The notes beneath the pieces are model-generated. The model did no database searches, was not told the origin of the DNA, and worked only from the letters and a program-made list of their open reading frames with translations. The translations under genes and the position numbers were made by a program. From CAVWUA01 sp963758025 (GTDB lineage Bacteria; Planctomycetota; Planctomycetia; Isosphaerales; Isosphaeraceae), in the NCBI GenBank assembly GCA_963758025.1, contig CAVWUA010000011.1, positions 181,280 through 245,279 of the forward strand: DNA of 64,000 nt, written 5' to 3'. Each line of letters starts with the position of its first letter. The stretch's first letter is position 1. Shown here one piece after another: positions 1 to 10,400 of the stretch.

Positions 1-762
1 CGAGCCGAGCGGCAAGGTCGGCTTGGCGGTCCGTCCGGCCATGAGGATCATCCGGCCGCGCTTGCGGAGCAGGGGAATGGCCGTCTCCAGGTCCGGCTCG
101 CGCTGGGTTTCGTACCAGACGTCGATCCCCTCCTCGGAGAACTCGCGGAGCCGGGCGGGAACGTCCTCGGTCTTGTAGTTGATGGCCAGATCCGCGCCGA
201 GCTTCCGGCAGAGGTCGAGGCCCTCATCGCTCCCCGCCGTCGTGGCGATCCGCGCACCGACGGCCTTGGCCATCTGGATGACCAGCGTGCCGACGCCGCC
301 GCTGCCGCCGGAAATATAAAGCGTCTCCCCCTTCTGAAGCCGGCCGCACTCGAACAGGCCGAGGTGGGCGGTGATTCCCACCAGGGCCAGCGCCGCGGCC
401 TCCTGATCGTTGAGGTTCTTCGGCGTCGGATAGAGCCAGTCCTCGGCCACGGCGGCATACTCGGCCGTGACTCCCTGGCGACCCAGCAGCCCCTGGTTCG
501 ATCCCCAGACCCGATCGCCCACTTTGAACCGGGACGCCCCCGGCCCGACCTTCTCGACCGTCCCGGCCAGGTCGCTTCCCACGATGTACGGGAACGCCAT
601 CGGCATGGAGATCGTTCCGGCCCGCAGATACAGGTCGATCGGGTTCAGGGCCGCCGCCCCGACGCGGACCAGGACCTCCCCCTGTCCGGGTTCGGGCGTC
701 GGCAAGTCGCCGACCTGGATCGACTCGGGGGGACCATTCGCTTCGATGTACGCGGCGCGCAT
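1..762 (-). CDS. NAD(P)H:quinone oxidoreductase-like MDR protein, 3' end outside window
   Basis: A zinc-free medium-chain dehydrogenase/reductase of the quinone oxidoreductase type, expected to reduce quinones or enones with NADPH in the cytoplasm. The ATG at 762 opens a frame that stays open to base 1, giving 254 residues, so the C-terminus (about 70 residues in the usual ~325-residue family) lies off the left edge. The N-terminal GroES-like barrel carries ALNPIDLYLRAG and GSDLAGTVEKVG. The Rossmann nucleotide-binding turn reads ISGGSGGVGTLVIQMAKA at about residues 150-167, followed by TTAGSDEG and KLGADLAINY, all typical of the family. No catalytic zinc cysteine cluster is visible. The family call is firm; the substrate is unknown. 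Confidence 0.9.
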   Translation of the reverse strand, partial: MRAAYIEANGPPESIQVGDLPTPEPGQGEVLVRVGAAALNPIDLYLRAGTISMPMAFPYIVGSDLAGTVEKVGPGASRFKVGDRVWGSNQGLLGRQGVTAEYAAVAEDWLYPTPKNLNDQEAAALALVGITAHLGLFECGRLQKGETLYISGGSGGVGTLVIQMAKAVGARIATTAGSDEGLDLCRKLGADLAINYKTEDVPARLREFSEEGIDVWYETQREPDLETAIPLLRKRGRMILMAGRTAKPTLPLGS

Positions 763-876
763 CAGGGACGTGCTCCTTTGCTCCAGAAGGTATCGCGGAA
801 TGTGGAACGCACGATGACCGCTTCCGGGATGACGAATCGTGGGTTGGCTTCGTCGCGTTTCGCCGAGATCGAAGAT

Positions 877-897
877 GGTGCGTCCGAGAAACGCACC
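877..897. repeat. Short perfect hairpin between genes
   Basis: Perfect 7-bp inverted arms (GGTGCGT and ACGCACC) are separated by a 7-base loop, followed by CTAC. The hairpin sits just downstream of the Rieske gene stop, between it and the oxidoreductase. The style (a GC palindrome followed by CCTAC) resembles small dispersed palindromes of planctomycete intergenic DNA, but a single copy of this form is seen here. There is no T-run, so it is not a classical terminator. Confidence 0.4.
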
Positions 898-922
898 CTA
901 CGCTCCTCGATTCTCCTCCGCG

Positions 923-1237
923 TCAATCAACGCCAACAAGAATCTCATCCCCCTCCACCCGGACGGGATAGGTCCCCACGCGGCAGCGGGACCCTTCCAG
1001 GTGCCGGCCGTCCTCCAGGCTGAAGCGCCAGCCGTGCCAGGTGCAGGTGACGGACTTGTCGAAGACGATGCCGTCGGACAGGGGGGCGCCCTGGTGCGGG
1101 CACGCGTCGTCGATCGCGTAATATTTCCCCTCGTCGAGGAAGACGGCGATCATCATGCCATCGACCTCGTACACGCGTCCTTGCCCTTCGGGGATCTCGC
1201 CCACCTTGGCGACCTTGTGAAACGTCTCGGAAGCCAC
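923..1237 (-). CDS. Rieske [2Fe-2S] ferredoxin-like protein
   Basis: A 104-residue single-domain Rieske protein, probably a soluble electron carrier of the NirD/ferredoxin-component type. Both cluster ligand pairs are present: CPHQGAPL (Cys-x-His) and CTWHGWRF (Cys-x-x-His), in the right order and about 17 residues apart. No membrane anchor or oxygenase domain is fused. The GTG at 1237 is chosen because it gives the expected N-terminus (MASETFHKVAKVGEIPEG) and has GGAG seven bases upstream; longer in-frame extensions look non-coding. It is divergent from the membrane protein at 1404. The redox partner cannot be told from the neighbours. Confidence 0.88.
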   Translation of the reverse strand: MASETFHKVAKVGEIPEGQGRVYEVDGMMIAVFLDEGKYYAIDDACPHQGAPLSDGIVFDKSVTCTWHGWRFSLEDGRHLEGSRCRVGTYPVRVEGDEILVGVD

Positions 1238-1403
1238 CAGAAGACTCCGCTGCAATGGACGAATAGATTCTCGAAAGCGGCCACACCGCAATGGCCGGTC
1301 GCGCCGGTCTTGCGGCAAGGGCCTGACGAACTCCATGATAACGGCCGGTGTCTTCAGGGTGAATCCCCGAGAACGAAACCCGATGCCCCGGGAGGGTCGC
1401 ACC

Positions 1404-2144
1404 ATGAACCCCGAACAACCCGCAACGGACGCCCCGCCGCCGAACCCGAAACCCCCGGCGTATGAGCACATTGATGGGTTCAACGTTGATATCGAGGGGG
1501 ACGAGGAAGCGGACCGCACGCTCGCCACGCTCGAAATGGCCGGCGAGGAGGTCGCGGCCGGCTGGAAGCCCCGGCCGCATGAAGCGCTCGCGCCCGAGGT
1601 CCGTTACCTGCACGTCTCGCGGACGATTCACGAGCTGATCACCGACCGGAACCGCTCGGTCGGGATCTTCCTGTTCGTCGCCTCGATCCTCTTCGGCTCG
1701 TCCACCGCGCTCCTGAACGCGCCGGAACGGGTCGAGGCGATCATCCCGCTCAAGACGATTCAGTACTGGTGCCTGCCGTTGACGTCCGGCATCCTGGCGA
1801 TCCTCGGCGTGTTCGTCAGCCTGATCTTGATCCGCACGCGGATCGGCCTGATTTTCGAGGTCGCGAAGATGAACGCCCTGCTGGGCCTGCCCTCCGACCG
1901 CGTGCAACGGGTCAACCCCCTGTCGATCTTCTTCCTGATGCACCTGCTGGTCGCGCTTCTGGGGGCCGCCTCGGCGGGGGCGACCGTCGGGATGATCGCG
2001 TATCACGAGCATGTCCGAGGGTCGCTTGCCGTGCTGGTGGGCATTGGGGTCGGTGTGCTCTATCTGGCCGTGTTCATGACCGGCTATTATTGGACAATTC
2101 TCCAGGCGACCACGCAAACGAAGCTCCAGAACGCGAAGGCCTGA
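1404..2144 (+). CDS. Four-TM membrane protein of unknown function
   Basis: A predicted inner-membrane protein of 246 residues. A charged, proline-rich cytoplasmic N-terminus of about 80 residues is followed by four hydrophobic segments at roughly residues 86-104, 119-143, 174-198 and 206-232. The ATG at 1404 is preferred over upstream in-frame starts because GGGAGG lies about 9 bases before it. No catalytic motif is recognisable. It ends 7 bp before the LOG-family gene and may be co-transcribed with it. No family is recognised. Confidence 0.75.
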   Translation: MNPEQPATDAPPPNPKPPAYEHIDGFNVDIEGDEEADRTLATLEMAGEEVAAGWKPRPHEALAPEVRYLHVSRTIHELITDRNRSVGIFLFVASILFGSSTALLNAPERVEAIIPLKTIQYWCLPLTSGILAILGVFVSLILIRTRIGLIFEVAKMNALLGLPSDRVQRVNPLSIFFLMHLLVALLGAASAGATVGMIAYHEHVRGSLAVLVGIGVGVLYLAVFMTGYYWTILQATTQTKLQNAKA

Positions 2145-2151
2145 ATCGACC

Positions 2152-2743
2152 ATGCCGGATCGTCGTCACATCTGCGTTTTTTGCGGTTCCCAGGTCGGGG
2201 CCAACCCCCTCTATGTCGATGCCGCGCCGGGTCGGCCAGACCCTGGCCCGCCAGGGGATCGGGATGGTCTATGGGGGTGGTCTGGTGGGTTTGATGGGGA
2301 CGGTCGCCGACGCCGCCCTCGCGGCTGGCGGGCGCGTGGTCGGGGTCATCCCCGAGCCGCTCTCGATGAAGGAGATCGCCCACGCGGGGCTTTCCGAGAT
2401 GCACGTCGTTCCCGGCATGCACGAACGCAAGGCCCTGATGGCCGAGCTCTCCGGCGCGTTTCTGGCGCTGCCCGGCGGCCTCGGCACGTTCGAGGAATTC
2501 TTCGAGATCCTGACCTGGAGCGTGCTCGGGCTGCACAACAAGCCGATCGGCCTGTTGAACATCGCCGGCTATTACGACCCGCTGCTGCGTCTGCTCGACC
2601 ACGCCGTCGCCGAGCGGTTCGTCCGGCCGGAGCACCTCGACCGGATCGCCGTCTCCGACGACCCCGAAACCATCGCCGCCGACCTGCTGAACTTCGTCCC
2701 GCCCTCGCCCGGCCCGAAGTGGATCGACCTGGAGCAGACGTGA
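2152..2743 (+). CDS. LOG-family (TIGR00730) Rossmann-fold protein, one frame break
   Basis: A LOG/YvdD-type protein; members act as nucleoside 5'-monophosphate phosphoribohydrolases that release cytokinin-like bases, or are uncharacterised. It starts ICVFCGSQVGANPLYVDAA, then the frame breaks near 2221 and continues with VGQTLARQGIGMVYGGGLVG. The catalytic signature PGGLGTFEEFFE is intact, as is the ending PGPKWIDLEQT. Alignment with known LOG proteins suggests one residue or two bases are missing at the break, within a GCCGCGCC run. About 197 residues after repair, the normal family length. The break is judged a sequence error because both sides are well conserved. Confidence 0.85.
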
Positions 2744-2799
2744 ACGGACGATTGGCCGCGCGTCCCGGCATGACGCCCCGACCCAACTTTATCTCTTCT

Positions 2800-2818
2800 C
2801 CCCTTACAAACAAAGGGG
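2800..2818. repeat. CCCCTT/AAGGGG hairpin within an intergenic repeat
   Basis: Between two convergent genes, a 6-bp perfect stem with a 7-base loop is followed by a G-rich stretch (GGGGGATTGAGGGGGGT). Sequences of this form are common dispersed intergenic repeats in environmental bacteria (recalled, not searched). It may stop transcription from both sides, but it lacks a T-tract. Confidence 0.4.
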
Positions 2819-2950
2819 GGATTGAGGGGGGTCCTCCTGGGCCGCCTTTTGGCGATCACCTCAAGCCGGGTGGTAGAGTCAGGCCCGTCGTGCGGAACAT
2901 GCTGACGTGAAGGAATCCGCAAGACGGACCCGACTCGCGATCAAGCAGGA

Positions 2951-3484
2951 TCAATAGGCGTTGAAGGTCCAGTACGCACCCATCCCCGCCAGGCCGATCC
3001 AGCGGATCGTCGGGTCGAGCAGGGCCGCGCGGTGGCCGGGGGAATTCATCCACATCGCGCCGATGTTCGCCGCGTTCCCCACGGCGCAGTTCTGCCGGCG
3101 CGCCGGGCCCATGACATAATGGCCCATGCCCCTCGCCTGCTGCTGATTATTGTTCACGGCGGCCCAGTTCGCCAGGTTCGGGTCATACCCGACCGCCGGC
3201 AGGCCGTAGCGTGCCCTCGTGGCGTTCAGCCAGTGGATGAACCCGTAAGGATCGCCCGCCGGCCGCGCGACGACCTGCGTCTGGACCGGCTGAGGCGCGG
3301 TCGCGGGCGCGGTGGTGGCCACGGGCGCGGCCGGGACCGGCTGCACATTCCGCACCGGCTGCGCGGCCGGTGGGACGACCCGGGTCGTTCCCTGAGCGTG
3401 CGCCGATGACGCGGCCAAACCGCTCAAACCCACGAGAACCCACGCAGCGAGGCACGTCCGGATGGTGATTCGGTGCTGCGACAA
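2951..3484 (-). CDS. Secreted CAP/SCP-domain protein
   Basis: A 177-residue exported protein with one CAP (cysteine-rich secretory/PR-1/SCP-like) domain. A signal peptide (hydrophobic core LAAWVLVGLSGLAASSAHA) precedes a proline/alanine/threonine-rich linker at about residues 35-75. The domain has FIHWLNATRARYGLPAV, NLANWAAVNNNQQQARG, GHYVMGP, and the family hallmark MNSPGHRAALLDP near the C-terminus. The TTG at 3484 is selected because GGAG lies seven bases upstream and the product then begins directly with the signal peptide. A longer in-frame start at 3574 has no visible support. CAP proteins are widespread extracytoplasmic proteins of unclear bacterial function. Confidence 0.85.
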   Translation of the reverse strand: MSQHRITIRTCLAAWVLVGLSGLAASSAHAQGTTRVVPPAAQPVRNVQPVPAAPVATTAPATAPQPVQTQVVARPAGDPYGFIHWLNATRARYGLPAVGYDPNLANWAAVNNNQQQARGMGHYVMGPARRQNCAVGNAANIGAMWMNSPGHRAALLDPTIRWIGLAGMGAYWTFNAY

Positions 3485-3655
3485 GATGACACTCCGTTTC
3501 AAACAGACGCGAGCACGAACCGCACCCTGCGGTCGCGTCCGAGCCATGCCGGGGCGTTCGGCACCCCAAGGCAAAGCACCCGCGTCGTCGGATCAGGATG
3601 GAGAGTTCCCGCCGCTGTTGCAACCCCAATTCATCTTCTTATTAGAGCACACAAG

Positions 3656-4021
3656 TTATTCTGATTTCGTTCGCGTTTCCGCGTGCGCGGACTGCCAGCG
3701 CCGGAATTCCCGGATCTGGTTCGCCATGTGCGAGAGGGTCAAGGCCAGTCCCACGACGACCATCACGGACGAGGTCAGGGAGAGAATCGACGAGGCGAAC
3801 ATCAGGGAACCGATCCAGGCGACGGACGCGGATTGCCGCTGCAACAGGATGTTCATGATCCCGTACCAGACCGCGACTGAGGCTCTTGTCAGGAAGCCAA
3901 ACGTCATCAGCCAGGTCCACCGGGAGATTTTTCGGAAGACGAAGCAGACTCCGCCACCGAACAGGTTGACCAGGAGGGGAAGCAATGATCCCAGAATCAA
4001 GCTCAAGACGATTCTTTGCAT
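3656..4021 (-). CDS. Small membrane protein, unknown function
   Basis: A 121-residue hydrophobic protein. ATG at 4021 with GGAG about 9 bases upstream. Hydrophobic segments run from residues 2-30 (VLSLILGSLLPLLVNLFGGG), about 35-62 (FGFLTRASVAVWYGIMNILL) and about 68-98 (ASSILSLTSSVMVVVGLALT), followed by a charged cytoplasmic tail rich in Arg and Glu. It is divergent from the cytochrome gene at 4248. No homologous family is recognised. Confidence 0.65.
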   Translation of the reverse strand: MQRIVLSLILGSLLPLLVNLFGGGVCFVFRKISRWTWLMTFGFLTRASVAVWYGIMNILLQRQSASVAWIGSLMFASSILSLTSSVMVVVGLALTLSHMANQIREFRRWQSAHAETRTKSE

Positions 4022-4247
4022 CCTGTGAGGCTCCAGGAAAACGGTCCGTGGTGGGCGGGAACGGGTTGATCGGCCATTCGCACGTGGGCGGCAAGGGGCA
4101 AAAAGTTCGGGACGCTGGACATTGGTGTCCCGGAAGAGTTCAATCGAAGTGATCCCCCCGTCCCGATTCCCCACCTGTTGAGCCGAAGCCCCCTCGGCGA
4201 ACCCCGGGGTGCTGGGCTCGGAATCCCACCCAAAAAAGGAGCAGATC

Positions 4248-4679
4248 ATGAGACACACACGGCTTTTGCTCGTCATGGCGGCCGTCAGCGTTGGTGTGGT
4301 TTCCCTGGTCGTCCCGGCCACGCGGGCGCAGGACCCCAAGAGGCCGCTGGACCGCGCCGCGATCATGCGGCAGAAGCTGGAGCTTTCGAAGCAGATCCTC
4401 GAAGGGCTGACGCTGGAGAACCTGGACACCGTCGCGGGTTCCGCCAAGAAACTCGAAGTTCTGGGCCGAGTCGCGGGCGAGTGGGGCGATCCGTCGCTGC
4501 CGGGCACGAAGCAGTATCAAGCCTATCTCACCAATTTCATGAAGGGCGCCCGGGACCTGAACAAGCAGGCCCGCGCCCGGGAGCTTGAGGGGGCCACGTT
4601 CGCTTACGTGCAATTGACGATCAGTTGCATCGAGTGCCACAAATTCGTGCGCGACAAGGACCAGCCGGAAGCGAAGTAG
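4248..4679 (+). CDS. Secreted c-type cytochrome with one CxxCH
   Basis: A 143-residue exported protein with a signal peptide (LLLVMAAVSVGVVSLVVPATRA). It carries one haem c attachment motif, CIECH, near the C-terminus (about residue 130). The helical body (KLELSKQILEGLTLENLDTV) and C-terminal haem site resemble the cytochrome c-prime fold, but this is inference. ATG 4248 is preferred because AAAAAAGGAG lies just upstream; the in-frame start at 4209 would bury the signal peptide. It would act in the periplasm. It is convergent with the esterase, 49 bp away. Confidence 0.8.
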   Translation: MRHTRLLLVMAAVSVGVVSLVVPATRAQDPKRPLDRAAIMRQKLELSKQILEGLTLENLDTVAGSAKKLEVLGRVAGEWGDPSLPGTKQYQAYLTNFMKGARDLNKQARARELEGATFAYVQLTISCIECHKFVRDKDQPEAK

Positions 4680-4728
4680 GCGGCGACCCGCGCCGCCGCC
4701 TCTCCGTCCTTCCCGGGAAACGCGGTCC

Positions 4729-7195
4729 TCAATCATGTTCTCCCGTGTCGATCCAGCGAGCCAGATCCTCGGGGTCGTTGGCGTCGTTATCCAGGCGAAG
4801 TGAAGACGAGGCATCCGTCAACGCGTACGATCGTTCGGGCCAGGCGCGGGCGAAGTCCTCGCCGGGCCGGACGATCCAGAGGGGGGCCGGCGCCGAGAGA
4901 GCGGCGGCGGCTTCCAGACCGCCGAACTGGAGGACCCCCGGAAGGTCGAGGCCTTCAGGAATGTCTCCGGAACCGTCACGATAGTCAAAACCGTCGAGGT
5001 CGATCGCCGTGCGGCCGAGGTTCTCCAGCAAGGGCCGGGCCAGCAAGGCGAGGGGGCCGGCCTGGCCCTGACCGACCAGGTGGACCTGGAGGGCGTCGGG
5101 CTGCGCCGCGCCCACGCCAGGACCGTCGCCAGGTCCTGAATGCGGTCGGCGGCGAGCGACGGGTTGTAGGTATCCTTGTGGGCCGTTTCGGGACGCCGCA
5201 GAGCGGGGTGACGCGGATCGACCGACTCCCCCACGAACAGCGGGTCAAACCCCACGACCGACTGCCCGCGCTTCAGCAGGGCCGAGACCAGCGGGCTGGG
5301 ATCGCCCGAAGCCGTGACCAGCCCGGCCTTTCCGCGCGGGTGAGCGATCACGGTCAGCCGGCCGGTGGCCTCGGTGGGGATCAGGCGGACGACCGGGATC
5401 GTTTCGCCGGTCGCGCGGCGGCCGACCTCGTACTGGATGATCGTCAAATTCTCAAGGGTCGTCCGGCGGACCTCCTCGGCGTCGAGATCGGCCGGGGGCG
5501 GGTTGACCAGACCGACGCGGAGGCCCAGGCTCGTGCGGAGCAGGTCCCGCGCGGCCTCCCACGGGACCACCTGGTCCCCCGGCGCGAGCTGGTCGAGCTG
5601 TTGCCTCCTCATGTCGATCAACGCCGTTTCCAGTTGCTCGGGGGTCTTCTGGTCCTCGGGGGCGGGGTGATCCTCGTTGAAGGCGAGCAGGTCCTCGGGC
5701 GTTTCGAGCGATTGCTCCCCTTCCAGGGTCAACTCGGCGTCGTCGATCCCGAGCAGCCAGCGGGCCAGGAACGGATAGACGGCGTTGCGGCTGGTCTGGT
5801 TGTAGTTGTGGGGGAAGTCAAAGACCTCGGCCTGGACCCGCTCCGGCTGGCCGACGAGATCGTACACGTCGCGGATCGCGGGGAAGGCGTTGGAGAGGGT
5901 TTTCGCCGTCCAGTCGCCGGTCGCGCCGACGAGCTTCAACGGGCGCGGGGCGGTCATCGCGGCAATGGCCACATTATCCAGGTGGAGACGCAGCCCGGCG
6001 GCGTTCTCGCAGACGCATCCGCCCTGGAACGAGTCGGAAACCATGACCACCGGCGCGGCGACCTTGATGCGGTCGTCGAGGGCTGTCAGGAGGAACGTCT
6101 GGGTGCCTCCACCCGAGGCCCCGGTGCAGCCGATCCGCGCGGGGTCAGCATCAGCCAGGCCCGTAATCCAGTCGAGTGCCCGGATGCTGTTCCACGTTTG
6201 CAAGGTCACCAGACTTAAACCCCAGCGGCGCAAGCGGTTACTGAGAAACTCATGGCCGAACGGCTTGCTGTCGTTGTAGCCGACCATATCGTATGTAAAT
6301 ACGACGACATCCGAGCTTCGCCAGGCGGATCGCCCGCATCTGAACCGCTTCATTCAGGCGGCCATCGCTATGGTGGCCGTGCGGACTGAGGATGGCGGGA
6401 TGCCGGTCGAGGTCAGCATCACCCGAGGGGCGATAGAGGTTCCCCGCCAGGGTGAACCCGGGCAAGGTCTCCAGCACGACATGCTCGATCGTATATCCAT
6501 CGCGTTCCATCTTATCGAAGACCCGCGGATGGAGCGGGGTTCTGGGAAACATCGGCCAGAGACCGAGCGAAACCAGCAATTGCCGGCGGATCTCCTCGGC
6601 CCGATCGCGCCAGGCTTCGGCCGTCTCGGGGGCCTGAAAATCGGCTCCTTGATGGTTCGTGCGGACCTCGTTGCGCCTTGGATCGCTCGGCGGCTTGAGC
6701 GTGTCGATCCGTCCTCGAACAACAGCAAGCGCACGTGACGGATCAGCATCAGGATCGGCCGAGAGCCAGATCAAGGCGGGTACAGGGGACGACTCGGCGG
6801 GGGTGATCTTCAACGCGCCGGTCTGGTAATTCCCCTGGATGGTCGCGGGGTCGAATTTCGCGCCCTCGATCCCCAACACCAACGGCGCAGTCGTCCGAGA
6901 GCTTGACAGGCCCGAGGTTCTGCCAGGAGGGCACGGAGGGGCGTGCCTCTTCGGGGCCCTCGCCGTGCAAGGTCACGGTCTGTCCGTCCGCGTCGAGCGA
7001 CCAGGTCTGCGCCTCGGGTGCCCAGACGCGCACGTGGTACTCGGCGGCTTGCGGCACCGTCACTCCCGACGCCAGCCGGGGCAGGTCGCTTGCCGTGAAC
7101 AGGAGCGACGGGGCGCTGGCGTCGTCGGCTCGGGCCGGAGCGAGTCCCAGAACGAGAGCGATCGCGAACAGGCGAATCGGGAGAGAGTTCGGCAT
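4729..7195 (-). CDS. Large secreted alpha/beta-hydrolase (acetylxylan-esterase type), three frame breaks
   Basis: After repair, one polypeptide of about 821 residues. It starts at ATG 7195 with a signal peptide (LPIRLFAIALVLGLAPARA). The frame breaks near 6895, 6315 and 5115; repairing them gives an exact multiple of three and a continuous family sequence. The nucleophile elbow GASGGG follows DWITGLADADPARIG. Other family features are FTYDMVGYNDSK and the candidate catalytic His in FPHNYN. A second hydrolase-like half follows (LTVIAHPRGKAGLV, VVGFDPLFVGES) and ends in WIDTGEHD. Planctomycetes carry many such esterases/dienelactone-hydrolase-like proteins acting on plant or algal polysaccharides; the actual substrate is unknown. 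Confidence 0.82.
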
Positions 7196-7407
7196 GGCGA
7201 GGGCGTCCAGGGTTGAACAGGCTGAGGGTTGCGGGCGGGGTTGGCCCCTTGTGGGTGGTTACTGTGGATGGTATGACGGAACCTCGGGAAACGCGAGATA
7301 AAACCCTCCCGCGTCCCCCTTTGTGGATTCGATCGGAAGGTCACCGTTCCAAGGTCCCGTCTTCCGTTCCGCTGAATGATCTCGCTCTCTTTTTCGGAGT
7401 TCACCTC

Positions 7408-10400
7408 ATGGCCAAGTGGACCTCACGACGGGGTTGGCTGGCGACCCTGCTTCTGCTCACGCTCCCGCTGGCCTCCGGCGCGGCCGACCGACGGCCGGAT
7501 TACGAGCCGGCCGCGTACGCCATCGAAGGGGCCACGATCGTCACCGGCGCGGGCCAGACGATCGAGAATGGAACCGTGGTGGTCCGGGACGGCGTGATCG
7601 AGGCCGTGGGAAAATCCGACGAGGTGACCGTTCCCTATGACGCCGAGACGATCGACGGCAAGGGGTTGTTCGTCTATCCCGGCTTCATCGACCTTTACAC
7701 GACCCTTGGCCGGAGCCCCAACACCACGCGCTCGGAGACCGGCGAGGGGCGGAACATCCCTTACAACGACTTCGCGCTGCCGGAGACCCCGCCGGACAAC
7801 CGCAACGGGTTGACCCCCGAGTTCCGCATGGCCGAGGAACTGACGCTTCCCGACAAGACGGTCGAGGATCACCGTCGCCTGGGATTCACCGACCTGCTGG
7901 CCGCTCCCGGTGGGGCGATCGCCACCGGTCAGAGTGCGCTGGTGAGCCTGGGGGGGCTGCCCCGGCGCGAGTCGATCGTGAAATCGCCGGTGGCCCTTCA
8001 TATCAACGTCCGGCCGCCATTCGAGCCAGCGAGTCCTGGCGAGTCTCCATCGGACGCCTTCCGGCGCTCTCGACGATCCGATGGCGGCTACCCGATGTCC
8101 ACGATGGGGGCCGTCGCCCACCTGCGACAGGCGATGCTCGACGCCGAGCACCATCGCCAGGCCCTGCTGTATTACAAGCAGCACGGCGGCCCGCGGCCCG
8201 CCTACGACCCGGCGCTGGAGGCCCTGCATGGCCGCCCGGGACTACGACCCTCCCGATCTGGTGGGAAGCCAACACCCGCGATGAGATCCACCGCGTGCTC
8301 GACCTGGCCGAGGAGTTCGGCACCGATGCCGTGATCGTCGGCGGCCGCGAGGCGGGCAAGGTCGTCGATCGGCTCAAGGCGCTCGACGTGCCGGTGATCC
8401 TGCGGATCGACTTCCCTCCCGAGCCGAAGGTCCCCAGCGAATCCGATTACCGCAAGCGCGATCGAGAGAACGGGACCTGCCCCTGAAAGTCCTGAAAGAC
8501 CGGAACGATGAGTGGAAGGAACGCGTCGGCACCGCCGCGGCCCTGGAAAAGGCCGGCGTTCGCTTCGCCTTCGCCAGCGACGGGATCGCCAAGATCGAGA
8601 CCCTGCCCGCCCAGCTTCGGAAGGTTCTGGATGAGGGCCTTTCCGACGACGACGCGATCGAAGCCCTGACCCAATCCGCCGCCGAGATCGCCGGTCTGGA
8701 CGATCGGCTCGGCACGATCGAACCGGGCAAACTCGGCCACCTGGTCGTGATGAATGACGCCTTCGGCGAGGAAAAGGCGAAGGTTCGCTATCTCCTGATC
8801 GATGGCCAGAAGATCGAGCTGAACAAGCCAGGACCGAAAGATCAGAAGAAGCAGGACGAGGATGAAGATGAGGAGAAGGCCAAGGACAAACCGGAACGTG
8901 AGGACAAAAAGGAGGAGGACGCTCCCGACCCGGTGACGGAGAAGCCCGCGCCGGTCGAGGAGAAACCCGACGCTCCGCCCGGTGATCGACCCGAGGTCGT
9001 CGCGCGTCCCGAGCAGCCGAGCGAGGGAGAGGATGAACCCGATCGCGACCCATCGAAGATCCAGGCCAAGGCCATCTCCGATAACCCGGAGACCCTGGAA
9101 GACCAGCCACCGACGACGCCCTTCGTCGACATCGCCACCGAGTTCGACGAGGATCGTCGGCCCACCCTCCAGACCGGCGGCAACGTCCTGATCCAGGATG
9201 CGACGATCCTGACCGTTGGCCCCGACGGAACGATCCCCCGCGGCTCGATCCTGGTCCGGAACGGCAAGATCGCCGCCGTCGGTCCCGATGTGAAGGCCCC
9301 CGAGGGGTTCACCGTGATCGACGCGAAGGGCCTGGTCGCGATGCCCGGTATCATCGATACCCACTCGCACATGGCCATTCAGGGGGGCGTCAACGAGATG
9401 AGCCTCTCGATCGTGCCCGAGGTCCGCGTCCGCGACGTGGTCGATGGGCGACGACCCGACGATCTACCGCGCCCTGGCCGGCGGCACGACCACGGCGCAG
9501 GCTCCTGCACGGGTCGGCCAACACGATCGGCGGGCAGGACGTGGTGATCAAGCTCCGGTACGGCGAGCCGGCCGCGACCTGATCCTGAGCGATATCCGGC
9601 GCCCGCAAGGGGTCAAGTTCGCCCTGGGCGAGAACGTCACCCGTCGCAGCAATCGGTTCCCGAACACCCGGATGGGGGTCGAGGCCACGATCGAGCGGGC
9701 CTTCGAGTCAGGCCAGGGCATACAAGGCGATGTGGGACGCCTACCGCAAGTCCGAGCCCGGAAAGGATGCCGGTCCGCCGCCCCGTCGCGACCTCCGGCT
9801 GGAGGCCCTGGCGGGAATCCTCGACGGCTCGATCAAGATCCACAGCCATTGCTACCGACAGGACGAGATCCTGATGCTCCTGCGGACCGCCGAGCGCTGG
9901 GGCATCCGCGTGCAGTCGCTCCAGCACGTCCTGGAAGGGTACAAGGTCGCCCCGGAGATCGCCGCCCACGGCGCCAGTGCCTCGACGTTCTCCGACTGGT
10001 GGGCGTACAAGGTCGAGGCCTTCGACGCCATCCCGTTCAACGCGGCTCTGCTGACCGAGGCCGGTGCGCGACGTCTGCATCAAGAGCGACAGCGAGGAAC
10101 TGGTCCGGCACCTCTACCTGGAAGCCGCCAAGATGGTCAAGTACGGCCGCGTCACCGAGACGCAGGCCCTGGAGATGATCACCCTGAACCCGGCGCTCGA
10201 ACTCGGTCTGGACCACCGGCTCGGCTCGATCGAGGTCGGCAAGGACGCCGACATCGCGCTGTTCAACGCCCACCCCTTCGACACCTTCGCCCGTTGCGAG
10301 TTGTCCCTGATCGATGGCGAGGTCTGGTTCGAGCGCAAGGAGCCGGGCGGACGGCCTCGCCCCTCGCGAGGGGCGACCACACCACCATGCCCGCCCCCTC

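Noticed and set aside
2572..2922. Minus-strand frame of 116 codons after the LOG gene
   Set aside because: It runs through the CCCCTT/AAGGGG intergenic repeat and the antisense of the LOG gene; a typical false frame over that repeat.
4800..6218. Plus-strand open frame of 472 codons over the esterase
   Set aside because: Antisense of conserved alpha/beta-hydrolase sequence; Arg/Gly-rich composition and no motif.
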